From positions 1 through 36,216 of the forward strand of contig JAFYSU010000022.1 in NCBI GenBank assembly GCA_017559185.1: a stretch of 36,216 nt of DNA, written 5' to 3'. Both the position numbers and the translations under genes were made by a program. The notes below the pieces were generated by a model. That model was not told the DNA's origin, ran no database searches, and saw only the letters and a list, made by a program, of their open reading frames with translations. This stretch comes from Oscillospiraceae bacterium (lineage in GTDB: Bacteria; Bacillota; Clostridia; Oscillospirales; Ruminococcaceae). Shown piece by piece: positions 8,731 through 16,476 of this stretch (the stretch's first letter is position 1; each line of letters opens with the position of its first letter).

Positions 8731-9562
8731 AGCAACCGGTTGGCAATATGCCAAACTATCAGGACATAAAAATGAGGATTTAGTCAAAAATCGACTTGAT
8801 ACAGACAAGGATTTTCAAGACAGCTTTCTTAAAAGAGTTAACCGAGCATCTGCTAAAATAATCAAAACAACTATTGGTGGTTTGCACGAAACAAATGTCC
8901 CAAGTGTAAATGGTCGAAAAACTAAATCAAAAACCGACTTGAAAGTATATCTCAATACCAACGAAGTTATCAATATTTCCATTAAAAAAAGCCTTGAGGG
9001 GCAAGTATACTTTGTGAGAGCCGGTCTATTCATTGATACATTTGAAAAACAATTTGGAATAAAAATCCCGCTTGATGTTCAACGAGCAATTAATTTATTT
9101 TGGGCTGCTTCTGATGATGCAGTTGAAATTATAGAAAAATTTGGTAATCGTAACAACGCCAAAAGCTATAATATGCAATTACGACACGAAAGCTTAAATG
9201 CTACGACCCTTAAGGCTTACAACGAACATCTTTATACTGTGCTGTTACAGTGGTTTACCAATAATGCCTACGAACTTGCTAAACTTTCATTCTCCATGGG
9301 TGCTGTGCAAAATCGTAATGAATGGTCGGATTTTGTTTGGTATATAAATCTTCTTGGTGAAAATGACGCAGACGATATTTTTCTTATTGAAGATGTTTGC
9401 AAAGCAGTACAAGCAAATTCACACAAAGAAACTTATTATGGTTCTGCTTATGGCGGCACTACCATTCAACTTCCATTTGGGTTTGTTCAGTGGCATCAGA
9501 GACAACTACAGTTTCACCATAGTTTCGATAAAATATATACTTTGTTAGGAGAGTGCATATAA
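8714..9562 (+). CDS. Candidate type II restriction endonuclease subunit 1
   Basis: A 282-residue protein not recognised as a named enzyme. Its place between a C gene and a second candidate nuclease gene, convergent with an m5C methyltransferase, makes it a restriction subunit. A PD-(D/E)xK-like core can be read near the N-terminus: Glu21 in GHKNEDLVKNRL (first helix), Asp75 in KTDLKVYL, and Ser89-Ile-Lys91 in NISIKKS, where the usual acidic residue of (D/E)xK is Ser. The rest is mixed alpha/beta with no membrane segment. It overlaps the C gene by 17 bases and meets the next gene in TAATG, so the three form one operon. The base composition is visibly more A+T-rich than the flanking genes. Confidence 0.6.
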   Translation: MGQRDRATGWQYAKLSGHKNEDLVKNRLDTDKDFQDSFLKRVNRASAKIIKTTIGGLHETNVPSVNGRKTKSKTDLKVYLNTNEVINISIKKSLEGQVYFVRAGLFIDTFEKQFGIKIPLDVQRAINLFWAASDDAVEIIEKFGNRNNAKSYNMQLRHESLNATTLKAYNEHLYTVLLQWFTNNAYELAKLSFSMGAVQNRNEWSDFVWYINLLGENDADDIFLIEDVCKAVQANSHKETYYGSAYGGTTIQLPFGFVQWHQRQLQFHHSFDKIYTLLGECI

Positions 9563-10218
9563 TGGGAGCTTACACAGGTTTACAAAATTTTTTCAAAAAA
9601 TCACTTGTTGAAGTGGCACGCAATCTTGATTATGAACAAGACAATTTACTTATTTTAGAGGGGGACCTCCATTCACTTGAAAAATTATTTCCAACAACAT
9701 TAAAAAATATTCAATCTTGTTACCACCATCGCGACAATAGACCACCCTTGCAATACGCACAAGATATAGTTGCTTCTTGGTTGGTTGAGGATAGTTTTCT
9801 TCAGGTTCTCAACAGTAATGGTCTGAATGCCAAACTTAACGGCGCAGACAAAAACCGAAAAATACTTGCAAATGTCAGAACATCTACATCAAGTGATTTT
9901 ATTGTTTCGTACAATGGTAATTCTAGGAAACTTGAGCTAATGAATAGTTACACTGATTACTGGGTACGAAATGGGGTGCTGGATTTAAGAGACAGTAAAT
10001 ACAAAAGTTTAACTAAAGAACAATCATTATTACTTGCAGTGTCCACCACAACCAAAAAATTTGCATTGTTTGATTTTGTTAAGCCAATACCTGCTCGTTT
10101 CATCCAGTCTCATGACCATTACGGTGGAAAACCTGTATATCAAATTAAGATTACTAACGAAATGATGAACGATACAACCTCACATAATATCACAGAGGCA
10201 ATTAAACTCCATTTATAA
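9562..10218 (+). CDS. Candidate type II restriction endonuclease subunit 2
   Basis: A 218-residue protein read from ATG 9562, which overlaps the previous stop in TAATG and lies 9 nt after AGGAGA; a GTG at 9553 would sit directly on that site and is rejected. I do not recognise a named enzyme. A second PD-(D/E)xK-like arrangement is visible: Glu76 in LVEDSF, Asp112 in SSDFIVSYNG and Glu125-Leu-Met127 in KLELMNSY, where the usual lysine is Met. It may pair with the preceding protein as a two-chain endonuclease, or one chain may supply specificity only. A+T-rich like the rest of the island. It ends in the terminator shared with the methyltransferase. Confidence 0.6.
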   Translation: MGAYTGLQNFFKKSLVEVARNLDYEQDNLLILEGDLHSLEKLFPTTLKNIQSCYHHRDNRPPLQYAQDIVASWLVEDSFLQVLNSNGLNAKLNGADKNRKILANVRTSTSSDFIVSYNGNSRKLELMNSYTDYWVRNGVLDLRDSKYKSLTKEQSLLLAVSTTTKKFALFDFVKPIPARFIQSHDHYGGKPVYQIKITNEMMNDTTSHNITEAIKLHL

Positions 10219-10252
10219 AAAAGAGGCTGGAATTTTTCCAGCCTCTTTTTTT
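10217..10252. terminator. Bidirectional terminator inside the R-M island
   Basis: A 16-bp perfect stem with A and T tracts on both sides (10217-10232 and 10236-10251, 3-nt loop) lies between the convergent nuclease operon and methyltransferase gene; the methyltransferase stop codon sits at its edge. Confidence 0.88.
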
Positions 10253-11330
10253 ATAAATACTCTTCCATTGCTTTTAACATCTGCTTGGCAATCGCGGTTG
10301 AAAGTAAAGGCGGAACCGCATTCCCAATCTCAAGTCGCTTCATTCCATCCGAACCATAAAACTTGTAATTGTCTGGAAAACTCTGCAAACGAGCCCCCTC
10401 ACGAATAGACATAGCTCTGGAATCTCTTGGATGAATACATCTTGAAGACGATGGGCACGCAAAATTACGGGTTATTGTTGTAGACGGGCGTTCCCACCAT
10501 AGTTTTGCATAAGTGTTACCGTATCCACTCTTTGGTCTAATATCTTCAGGCAAGTCATTTTTAGACTGACCATCTTTAAGTGCTTCCATAATTTTAATTA
10601 AGTGTTCACCGTTTTTAGGTGCTGTATGTTCAGATACTTCATTAGCACCGTCGGCTCTAACAAATTCAAGGAAATCATTGTTTACACCGTGAGCATAAAC
10701 ATTGCTTGATTGCCCACTTTTTAAGATTGGTAAATCTCCGATAGCATCTTTTAATTTAACATAAGGTTTTAACTCTTCGCCATGAGTAGGTGCTGGATAC
10801 TCATAATTATTTTTGCCTTTAATTCCAACTAAAATTACTCGTTCTCTCTGTTGTGGAACACCATAATCAACAGCATTTAGTACCTTGTACTTCAAAAAAT
10901 ATCCCAAATTTTCAAACTCTGCTTGTATTTGCTTGAATAGCCTTCCTTTATCCATGCTCAAAATTCCAACTACATTTTCAAAGACAAATGCTCTGGGTTG
11001 CAAAATTTCCAAAATTCTTTTGTATTGCATAAACAGATTAGCTCGGTCATCAATCTGGCGTTTTCCCAAGGTAGAGTATGATTGGCATGGAGGACCACCA
11101 ACAACTATATCAATTTTTTTCCCTTCCAATACTTCATCCAGTATTTCTCTTGTAATATCCGTAATATCGCAATTTAACATTTTTACTTCTGGATGATTTA
11201 ATGTATATGCAATAGAGATATCTTTTTCAATTTCATTTGCAGCAATAATATTAAACTCTGGAAGTTTAGAAAAACCATAACTTAAACCTCCTACTCCTGC
11301 AAACAAATCCATAATATTATATATGCGCAT
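10251..11330 (-). CDS. DNA (cytosine-5-)-methyltransferase of a type II R-M system
   Basis: Modifies cytosine at C5 in the target site to protect host DNA. The 359-residue protein has all key motifs in order: I DLFAGVGGLS (8-17), IV GGPPCQSYS with catalytic Cys82, VI FENV (117-120), VIII QQRERVILVG (160-169), then a target-recognition region of about 100 residues, IX-region PSTTITRNF and X IGNAVPP near the C-terminus. The recognition site cannot be read from sequence. It is transcribed towards the nuclease genes from its own upstream region; an ATTATA at 11415-11420 (TATAAT on minus) is a possible -10, with no good -35. The ribosome binding site is weak (GGTGATGAAAG). The 11331-11511 spacer otherwise shows nothing clear. 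Confidence 0.92.
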   Translation of the reverse strand: MRIYNIMDLFAGVGGLSYGFSKLPEFNIIAANEIEKDISIAYTLNHPEVKMLNCDITDITREILDEVLEGKKIDIVVGGPPCQSYSTLGKRQIDDRANLFMQYKRILEILQPRAFVFENVVGILSMDKGRLFKQIQAEFENLGYFLKYKVLNAVDYGVPQQRERVILVGIKGKNNYEYPAPTHGEELKPYVKLKDAIGDLPILKSGQSSNVYAHGVNNDFLEFVRADGANEVSEHTAPKNGEHLIKIMEALKDGQSKNDLPEDIRPKSGYGNTYAKLWWERPSTTITRNFACPSSSRCIHPRDSRAMSIREGARLQSFPDNYKFYGSDGMKRLEIGNAVPPLLSTAIAKQMLKAMEEYL

Positions 11331-11511
11331 TTTCTTTCATCACCCTTAACTACAACCTTTGCACTTACTAACAGAATTTGAACTGATACATATTTAATTG
11401 TTTCCTTGAAATTAATTATACTAATTTCGCGCGTATCTATTTCGTTTATAGTAGCACAAAATCACACCACCACCAAGTTTGAAAACCAACAACTTATATT
11501 ACATCCGTACA

Positions 11512-11546
11512 AAAAACGGATTTCCCGCACCGAGAAATCCGTTTTT
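11512..11546 (-). terminator. acpP terminator, containing the right 11-bp direct repeat
   Basis: A perfect 13-bp stem (11512-11524 and 11534-11546) with T tract on the minus strand, 19 bp after the acpP stop. Its left arm includes AAACGGATTTC (11514-11524), identical to 8424-8434 on the other side of the R-M island. Confidence 0.87.
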
Positions 11547-11564
11547 ATCAGCTCGTTTGCTATT

Positions 11565-11795
11565 TTACAGGTGGTCTTCGACATATTTTACAATGTCGCC
11601 AACAGTTTTAAGAGTTTCAATTTCTTCATCAGGTACTTCGGTATCAAATTCATCTTCAAGTGTCATTACCAAGTCAACAATATCCAAAGAATCTGCACCC
11701 AAATCATTAATAACTTCTGCATTCATTGTTACCTGAGACTCATCAAGATCCAGCTGTTCACACAAAATTGCTTTTACTTTTTCAAAAGTATCCAT
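11565..11795 (-). CDS. acpP: Acyl carrier protein
   Basis: Carries acyl chains on a phosphopantetheine arm during fatty acid synthesis. The protein is 76 residues, acidic and helical, with the attachment serine Ser36 in GADSLD and the family's helix [21 protein letters not shown] precedes the ATG at good spacing. It stands alone between its promoter at 11894-11922 and its terminator, not in a fab cluster. Confidence 0.96.
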   Translation of the reverse strand: MDTFEKVKAILCEQLDLDESQVTMNAEVINDLGADSLDIVDLVMTLEDEFDTEVPDEEIETLKTVGDIVKYVEDHL

Positions 11796-11893
11796 AGTAT
11801 CCTCCTATTATTTAATAAAATAAGACGGCAAAACAAATTACGCTGACAATTCAGCCTGCCGATTTCGAAGGGTCTTCTGTCCTTATGCTGATT

Positions 11894-11922
11894 ATCATAT
11901 ATGATTTTTTTAAAATTATCAA
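11894..11922 (-). promoter_or_regulatory. acpP promoter
   Basis: Minus strand TTGATA (11917-11922), 17-bp spacer, TATGAT (11894-11899). The surrounding ATCATATATGAT is a short palindrome overlapping the -10. The leader is about 90 nt. Confidence 0.75.
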
Positions 11923-11971
11923 TACCCCAAACACAAATATTTTCCTGTCATATATCACAACCCTTAAAAGA

Positions 11972-12001
11972 TTGACATTCTGTTAAAACTTGGGGTATAT
12001 T
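11972..12001 (+). promoter_or_regulatory. aroK promoter
   Basis: TTGACA (11972-11977), 18-bp spacer, TATATT (11996-12001), back-to-back with the acpP promoter. The predicted start near 12008 rules out translation from the in-frame TTG at 12001. Confidence 0.75.
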
Positions 12002-12039
12002 TGTCGTATGAAAAACCAAAGCAGGGAGGACTTGGAAAA

Positions 12040-12549
12040 ATGATTGAAAGAATTGTTCTTTGCGGATTTATGGGAAGCGGAAAATCCACTGTAGGCAAAG
12101 CACTTTCTGAAAAACTGGGTTGGGAGCTTATTGACACCGACGAATTTATTGAAGCCCAACAAAATATGTCCATCCCGCAAATTTTTGCCGCAAAAGGCGA
12201 AGCCTCGTTCCGTGAAATGGAGCACCATGCAGCCAAACTCCTTGCCGACAAAAAAAACTGTATTATTTCAACCGGCGGTCAGCTTATGACTGTCGAACGA
12301 AATGCCGAACTATACCGCGGCAGCGAATCACTTGTAATACACCTTGACCTTGATTTTCCCGCCTGCTATGAACGCATTAAAAATTCCGACCGCCCTTTGG
12401 TGGTAAAAAACACAATGCAGCAGCTTGAGGAAATTTTTAATCAACGCAGTTCCTTGTACCGTAAAGCTGCCAAGTTTTCCATACCAAATAACGGCGACCT
12501 TTACGATACCGTAAACCAAATAATTTCAAAGCTTAATTCACACACTTAA
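12040..12549 (+). CDS. aroK: Shikimate kinase
   Basis: Phosphorylates shikimate at the 3-hydroxyl with ATP. It has 169 residues from ATG 12040, which follows GGGAGG; the frame is open further upstream but that part overlaps the promoter. Visible: Walker A MGSGKST (11-17), the Asp32-Thr-Asp34 pair, shikimate-binding Arg58 in SFRE, the DRPL lid segment (117-120), and Arg136/Arg141 near the C-terminus. The shikimate-binding GGG motif reads GGQ (79-81). A monocistronic unit with its own promoter and terminator. Confidence 0.93.
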   Translation: MIERIVLCGFMGSGKSTVGKALSEKLGWELIDTDEFIEAQQNMSIPQIFAAKGEASFREMEHHAAKLLADKKNCIISTGGQLMTVERNAELYRGSESLVIHLDLDFPACYERIKNSDRPLVVKNTMQQLEEIFNQRSSLYRKAAKFSIPNNGDLYDTVNQIISKLNSHT

Positions 12550-12571
12550 AGTAAACCATGCGCATAAATTT

Positions 12572-12612
12572 ACGCTCCGTACAATCATTTCAATTTGTAC
12601 GGAGCGTTTTTT
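12572..12612 (+). terminator. aroK terminator (abuts ruvX end)
   Basis: A perfect 13-bp stem (12572-12584 and 12595-12607) followed by TTTTTTA. The ruvX stop codon on the other strand is at 12611-12613, so it may also act weakly on the opposing transcript. Confidence 0.88.
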
Positions 12613-13036
12613 ATTCTTCTTTATTGTTTTTTCTGTACTGGAGGTAATTTTCCAAAATTATTGTTGCTGCAACGGCATCAACAACATTTTTGCGTTTTTT
12701 ACCTCTGGTGTCGGTAACATTAAGGTAATTATGTGCCGAAACGGTTGTGCTTCGTTCATCCCACAAAACAACGGGTATACCCACAGTTTGTTCAAGATTT
12801 TTTGCAAATTCTGTACACAGTTCCGAGCGTGGCCCCTGTGTTCCGTTCATGTTTATGGGATTTCCCACAACAATTCGCTCGGCCCTGTACTCTGCGGCAA
12901 CTTCTGCTATCCTTGCAATTACCTTATCCTTATTATACTGATGCACTACTTCGACAGGTGATGCAAGCATTTCGTGCTTGTCGCAAACAGCAAGCCCTGT
13001 TCGTGCATCACCGTAGTCAACCGCAAGAATTATCAT
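12611..13036 (-). CDS. ruvX: Putative pre-16S rRNA nuclease / Holliday junction resolvase-like YqgF
   Basis: An RNase H-fold protein of 141 residues, the standard YqgF length. The fold's acidic residues are visible in LAVDYGDARTG (first strand), VVGNP, WDERSTT and the C-terminal VDAVAATIIL. Family members process 16S rRNA 5' ends in E. coli; a role in recombination has also been proposed. The start overlaps the upstream phosphatase stop in an ATGA, so it is the last gene of the pyrK-pyrD-phosphatase-ruvX operon. Confidence 0.9.
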   Translation of the reverse strand: MIILAVDYGDARTGLAVCDKHEMLASPVEVVHQYNKDKVIARIAEVAAEYRAERIVVGNPINMNGTQGPRSELCTEFAKNLEQTVGIPVVLWDERSTTVSAHNYLNVTDTRGKKRKNVVDAVAATIILENYLQYRKNNKEE

Positions 13037-13698
13037 TTATTTTCCTCCGCCGTCATATAAAATTTCACCGAATGGTTTTTAAGCTCTTCCGGCAGGTGTG
13101 AAATATCATCGCAGTATACCGCCGAAAAACTATCCTTTTCGCTGTCGTACAAGAATTTGCTCACCGATGTATTCTGAACAGAACCTTTTCCCATCTGGTC
13201 GGCAGGTTTTCCCGTAACATAATGCATAAAGGTTCTTATTGCACACCCGTGCGAAACTACAATGATGGTTTTTCCGTCATTTTCACGAGCCAGCTCTGTC
13301 ATTGCCCTGCTTACTCGGTCGTATACTTCAAGCATGGACTCCCCGTTTGGTGCTTTAAATTTTGCGGGAGCATTACGCATATTGTCGATAACATCTGCAA
13401 AAAGGCGCATGTTTTCCTCCATGCTTTTGCCTTCCATGTCACCGCCGTTTACCTCGATAACCCCATCGCAAGGGATTATGGGAAGCTGCTTGTACAGGTT
13501 AGCTCCCTGTGCTGTCTGCACAGCTCTTTTAAGCGGACTTGAATATATTTTGTCCACATGAATATTACGAAAGCGTTCACCCAAACATTCAGCCTGCTTT
13601 AACCCCTGTTCGTTTAGCTCGGCATCGGTTAAACCTTGGAATACACCGTTTATGTTGTTGTCAGTAACGCCATGACGAATTAAATATATTTCTGTCAT
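13033..13698 (-). CDS. Histidine phosphatase family protein
   Basis: A cytoplasmic phosphatase of about 221 residues in the phosphoglycerate-mutase-like superfamily. The catalytic RHG (IRHGVTDNN) is at the N-terminus, and the second conserved histidine is in VVSHGCAIR; the acidic loop reads EVNGGDMEG. Members act on sugar phosphates, alpha-ribazole phosphate or nucleotides; the substrate here is unclear. Two adjacent ATGs exist (13701 and 13698); the second is chosen because GGAGG lies 6 nt from it and only 3 nt from the first. It is located 10-13 bp after pyrD and overlaps ruvX. Confidence 0.85.
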   Translation of the reverse strand: MTEIYLIRHGVTDNNINGVFQGLTDAELNEQGLKQAECLGERFRNIHVDKIYSSPLKRAVQTAQGANLYKQLPIIPCDGVIEVNGGDMEGKSMEENMRLFADVIDNMRNAPAKFKAPNGESMLEVYDRVSRAMTELARENDGKTIIVVSHGCAIRTFMHYVTGKPADQMGKGSVQNTSVSKFLYDSEKDSFSAVYCDDISHLPEELKNHSVKFYMTAEENK

Positions 13699-13711
13699 CA
13701 TTTTCCTCCGC

Positions 13712-14623
13712 TTACCACGGTTTTACTGTACCAACAATTTCCGAAATGTTTTTTACACCGTTGTCATTCATCCACTGCTCAATGCCTTCGGCAATTTTTA
13801 CCGGTGCATAAGGGTCGTAAAACATTGCTGCACCCACCTGCACAGCCGAAGCCCCTGCCATCATCATTTCAATAGCATCTTCGGCTTTTTCAATACCGCC
13901 AAGACCTATTACAGGAATATTAACAGCATTGGCAGCCTGCCATACCATTCTAACCGCTACAGGGAATACTGCCGGACCCGACAAACCGCCTGTATTATTG
14001 CGCAGTATTGGACGACGGGTTTTAATGTCTATTCTCATGCCAAGCAATGTGTTTATAAGCGATACAGCATCGGCACCTTCAGCTTCAACTGCCTTTGCAA
14101 TTGCAGCTATATCCGCAACATTTGGCGAAAGCTTTACGATAAGCGGTTTTTTTGCATGTTTGCGTACTTCACGCACCACGCTTGCAGCACCTTCGGGAGA
14201 TGTGCCGAATGCAACCCCACCCTGTTTAACATTTGGACAGGAAATATTCAGCTCTATCATATCAACATCAGTTTCGCTTATTCTTTGCGCCATTTCGCAG
14301 TAATCTTCCACACAGCTTCCTGCAATATTTGCAATAAGAACTGTGTTTTGCTCCTTAAGCCATGGTAGGTCGTTTTCAATAAAAGCCTCTACTCCCGGAT
14401 TTTGCAGTCCAACACTGTTAAGCATACCCGATGGTGTTTCCGCAATTCGCGGTGGTGGGTTACCCAAACGCTCATGAAGTGTCATACCTTTAAGGGATAT
14501 GCCTCCAAGCTTTTCCAAAGGATACAGCTTGGCAAATTCTCGACCAAAACCAAAGCATCCCGAAGCGGTAATAACAGGGTTTTTAAAGGAAACACCTGCC
14601 AAATTCACCTGCATATCAGCCAT
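13712..14623 (-). CDS. pyrD: Dihydroorotate dehydrogenase B, catalytic subunit
   Basis: Oxidises dihydroorotate to orotate in pyrimidine synthesis; FMN-bound TIM barrel, class 1B. 303 residues. Conserved elements: SGCFGFG, the substrate segment LNSVGLQNPG, the catalytic cysteine in NISCPNVKQGG, and IGLGGI near the phosphate site. GGAGGGG precedes the ATG. The PyrK partner gene lies 13 bp upstream, as expected for the NAD-linked heterotetramer. Confidence 0.95.
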   Translation of the reverse strand: MADMQVNLAGVSFKNPVITASGCFGFGREFAKLYPLEKLGGISLKGMTLHERLGNPPPRIAETPSGMLNSVGLQNPGVEAFIENDLPWLKEQNTVLIANIAGSCVEDYCEMAQRISETDVDMIELNISCPNVKQGGVAFGTSPEGAASVVREVRKHAKKPLIVKLSPNVADIAAIAKAVEAEGADAVSLINTLLGMRIDIKTRRPILRNNTGGLSGPAVFPVAVRMVWQAANAVNIPVIGLGGIEKAEDAIEMMMAGASAVQVGAAMFYDPYAPVKIAEGIEQWMNDNGVKNISEIVGTVKPW

Positions 14624-14636
14624 TGTTTACCCCTCC

Positions 14637-15410
14637 TTAATCAAAATCGAGCTGCTGTGCTTCAAACACAGGTCCATGCTTGCACACATGGCTGTATGTG
14701 GAGCTTCCGTCCTCTTTTTTTGTTTTGCATGCACAGCCAAGACATGCCCCAATACCGCACGCCATGCGTTCGTCCATTGAAATTTGGCAGCGTACACCGT
14801 ATTTTTCGGCAATGTCTTTAACACCCTTCATCATTGGTTTAGGGCCGCATGTATGAATTATGTCTACATGATTTTCTTTAAGGTAGTTTTCAAGCATTTG
14901 TGTTGTAAAGCCATGGAAACCGCGAGTTCCGTTGTCGGTACAGATAAGCAATTCACAGCCGAGTGCCTGAAAATCTTTTTCCAAAATTACATCGGCACTG
15001 TCACGAAAACCAAGAATTGCAGCACAGTTTTTTCCGTAAACACTTGCCACACCGTACATTGGAGCAGCACCAATGCCACCTCCGACAACAACCGCTTTAA
15101 GATTGGAATTTTTCACATCAAATCCGTTGCCCAAAGGACCAAGCAGGTCAATTGTGTCACCCGGACGCATGCGGCATATCTCGTCAGTACCTTTTCCCTG
15201 TGCTTTTACCACAAGGCGAATTGTGCCTTTTTCAGCATCAATTCCGCAAATAGAAATTGGTCTGCGAAGTGTGTGTGATGTACGGATGTTCACAAACTGT
15301 CCCGCTATTGCCTGAGATGCAATTTCGGGGCAGGACACTACAAGCTCGTGAATATCCTTTGCAAGGCACTTGGTATCCAATATTGGGAACTGCTTTTGCA
15401 GATAACTCAT
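14637..15410 (-). CDS. pyrK: Dihydroorotate dehydrogenase B, electron transfer subunit
   Basis: Passes electrons from PyrD's FMN through FAD and a [2Fe-2S] cluster to NAD+. The 257 residues comprise the FAD-binding barrel (RRPISICG about 49-56), NAD-binding VVGGGIGAAPMYG (108-120) and the C-terminal cluster ligands Cys218, Cys223, Cys226 and Cys243. It heads the operon. A TATAAT lies about 50 bp upstream. The leader is short and no PyrR-type attenuator or terminator is visible in it. Confidence 0.95.
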   Translation of the reverse strand: MSYLQKQFPILDTKCLAKDIHELVVSCPEIASQAIAGQFVNIRTSHTLRRPISICGIDAEKGTIRLVVKAQGKGTDEICRMRPGDTIDLLGPLGNGFDVKNSNLKAVVVGGGIGAAPMYGVASVYGKNCAAILGFRDSADVILEKDFQALGCELLICTDNGTRGFHGFTTQMLENYLKENHVDIIHTCGPKPMMKGVKDIAEKYGVRCQISMDERMACGIGACLGCACKTKKEDGSSTYSHVCKHGPVFEAQQLDFD

Positions 15411-15459
15411 AAAAATTCATTCCTTTACATCAAACTGCCAAAACATTGGTATTATGTTA

Positions 15460-15465
15460 ATTATA
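15460..15465 (-). promoter_or_regulatory. Likely -10 element for the pyrK operon
   Basis: TATAAT on the minus strand, about 50 bp before pyrK. The region at -35 (TTTTAT) is poor, so this is only half a promoter by sequence. Confidence 0.45.
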
Positions 15466-15550
15466 ACGGAAAGCCATTTGAAATAAAAGCTTGTATGTCG
15501 CAATTTGAAAAATAAAAATCGCTTTGTTGGCGGCTGTAGGCTTTATTGCA

Positions 15551-15581
15551 AAAAAAGAACTCCGAAACGGAGTTCTTTTTT
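15551..15581 (-). terminator. Terminator after the small membrane-protein gene
   Basis: A perfect 14-bp A/T-tailed stem (15551-15564 and 15568-15581, 3-nt loop), 9 bp past the stop codon at 15590. It separates this unit from the downstream pyrK operon. Confidence 0.88.
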
Positions 15582-15589
15582 CTTAACCA

Positions 15590-15733
15590 TTAAAATGGCA
15601 TATCGTCATTCCAATCATACGCGGAAGTGTATTTGTTATCGTTGTAGTCCTTAAGCATCTTAACAATAACGCCTCCCATAAGCAGTGTACCTGCCATAAC
15701 CACAAGCCCGATAATAAGTCTTACTGTTTTCAT
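15590..15733 (-). CDS. 47-residue single-span membrane peptide, function unknown
   Basis: A small open frame starting at ATG 15733, 7 nt after GGAGG (15741-15745), and ending in TAA. It begins MKTVRLIIGLVVMAGTLLMG, a positively charged start followed by one hydrophobic span (about 5-24), then a polar tail with KDYNDNKY and an acidic, aromatic end WNDDMPF. It could be an inner-membrane peptide with the tail on either side; no cysteine for lipid attachment is present. It lies 36 bp downstream of the CBM9-like gene and before a strong terminator, so it is the second gene of that unit. I recognise no family. Confidence 0.7.
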   Translation of the reverse strand: MKTVRLIIGLVVMAGTLLMGGVIVKMLKDYNDNKYTSAYDWNDDMPF

Positions 15734-15769
15734 TTTTCTTCCTCCGTTCTAATTTTTCCTATGATATTA

Positions 15770-16330
15770 TCAATAATCGGCAATCACAAATTCTGCCATG
15801 CCGTTTTGCTCGTTCAGCTGCGTTTTGTCAAAAGCATACGGAAAAGCACTTCCGTAATGTACATACGGCTTTGTTTCGCAAACTTTAAAGTAATTGCCGT
15901 AAATACATGCACCTGCTTTCAGCTTTTCTTTAGGCAGTACATCGGCAATATCATCAAGCTTTATTCTTGCCTGAACTCCCCAATATTTCCCTTGAAGGTC
16001 CTCACCCTTGAAAAATCGGTATTCGGCACAAACGGCAGTTTCCTCACCGTTTTCATTCCTGCAAACCGCACTACCCGAAGTTTCGTCTGCTTGTATCACT
16101 AACAACTTTTTACTTTCGGGCAGGCTAAATGCTGCTGCGATTTTGCTGTTTTCAATGGAAATTGCCTCGAATGCCAGCATCCTTACCCACAGCCAGCCAT
16201 CCGAAATACATGCCGCCCCATGTGCATACGGACGATATATCCCTTTTTCAAAAGGATATTCCGTAATTTTTACTATTGGAAGCGCAGTGAAATCCACACT
16301 TCCTTCAACCAGGCTTACAGTGTATGCCAT
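15770..16330 (-). CDS. CBM9-like carbohydrate-binding-fold protein
   Basis: A 186-residue protein with no signal peptide. The C-terminal pattern, a YGNYFKVCE strand followed by HYGSAFPYAFD and MAEFVIADY, resembles the end of CBM9-like domains (typically GNFYKCG, HYGSW and a final GELVF-type strand). The middle YWGVQARIKLDDI also fits the beta-sandwich. Without a signal peptide it would be cytoplasmic, which is odd for sugar binding; it may bind a ligand or be a fold remnant. AGGAGG lies 8 nt before the ATG. It is transcribed with the 47-residue membrane peptide from the promoter at 16373-16401. Confidence 0.6.
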   Translation of the reverse strand: MAYTVSLVEGSVDFTALPIVKITEYPFEKGIYRPYAHGAACISDGWLWVRMLAFEAISIENSKIAAAFSLPESKKLLVIQADETSGSAVCRNENGEETAVCAEYRFFKGEDLQGKYWGVQARIKLDDIADVLPKEKLKAGACIYGNYFKVCETKPYVHYGSAFPYAFDKTQLNEQNGMAEFVIADY

Positions 16331-16372
16331 TCGGCATTCCTCCTTGCACTGAAAAATCTTCCTTTTAAATTT

Positions 16373-16401
16373 ATTATAATAAACTAATTTAACCTATTCA
16401 A
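16373..16401 (-). promoter_or_regulatory. Promoter of the CBM9-like gene
   Basis: Minus strand TTGAAT (16396-16401), 17-bp spacer, TATAAT (16373-16378). Confidence 0.75.
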
Positions 16402-16447
16402 TACAAATTTGTAAACTTTGATTTTTATATTATATACAGTTCACAAA

Positions 16448-16476
16448 TTTACATCACACTGTATTTATGATATAAT
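16448..16476 (+). promoter_or_regulatory. Promoter of the transaldolase-family gene
   Basis: TTTACA (16448-16453), 17-bp spacer, TATAAT (16471-16476). The leader of about 78 nt holds an imperfect GC-rich hairpin around 16485-16513. Confidence 0.78.

Noticed and set aside
11406..11846. Open frame on the + strand opposite acpP
   Set aside because: It overlaps a textbook acyl carrier protein gene and its terminator, is rich in Phe, Ile and Asn, and lacks a ribosome binding site.
15411..15460. PyrR attenuator before pyrK
   Set aside because: The segment is too short and has no terminator hairpin or PyrR-binding loop.
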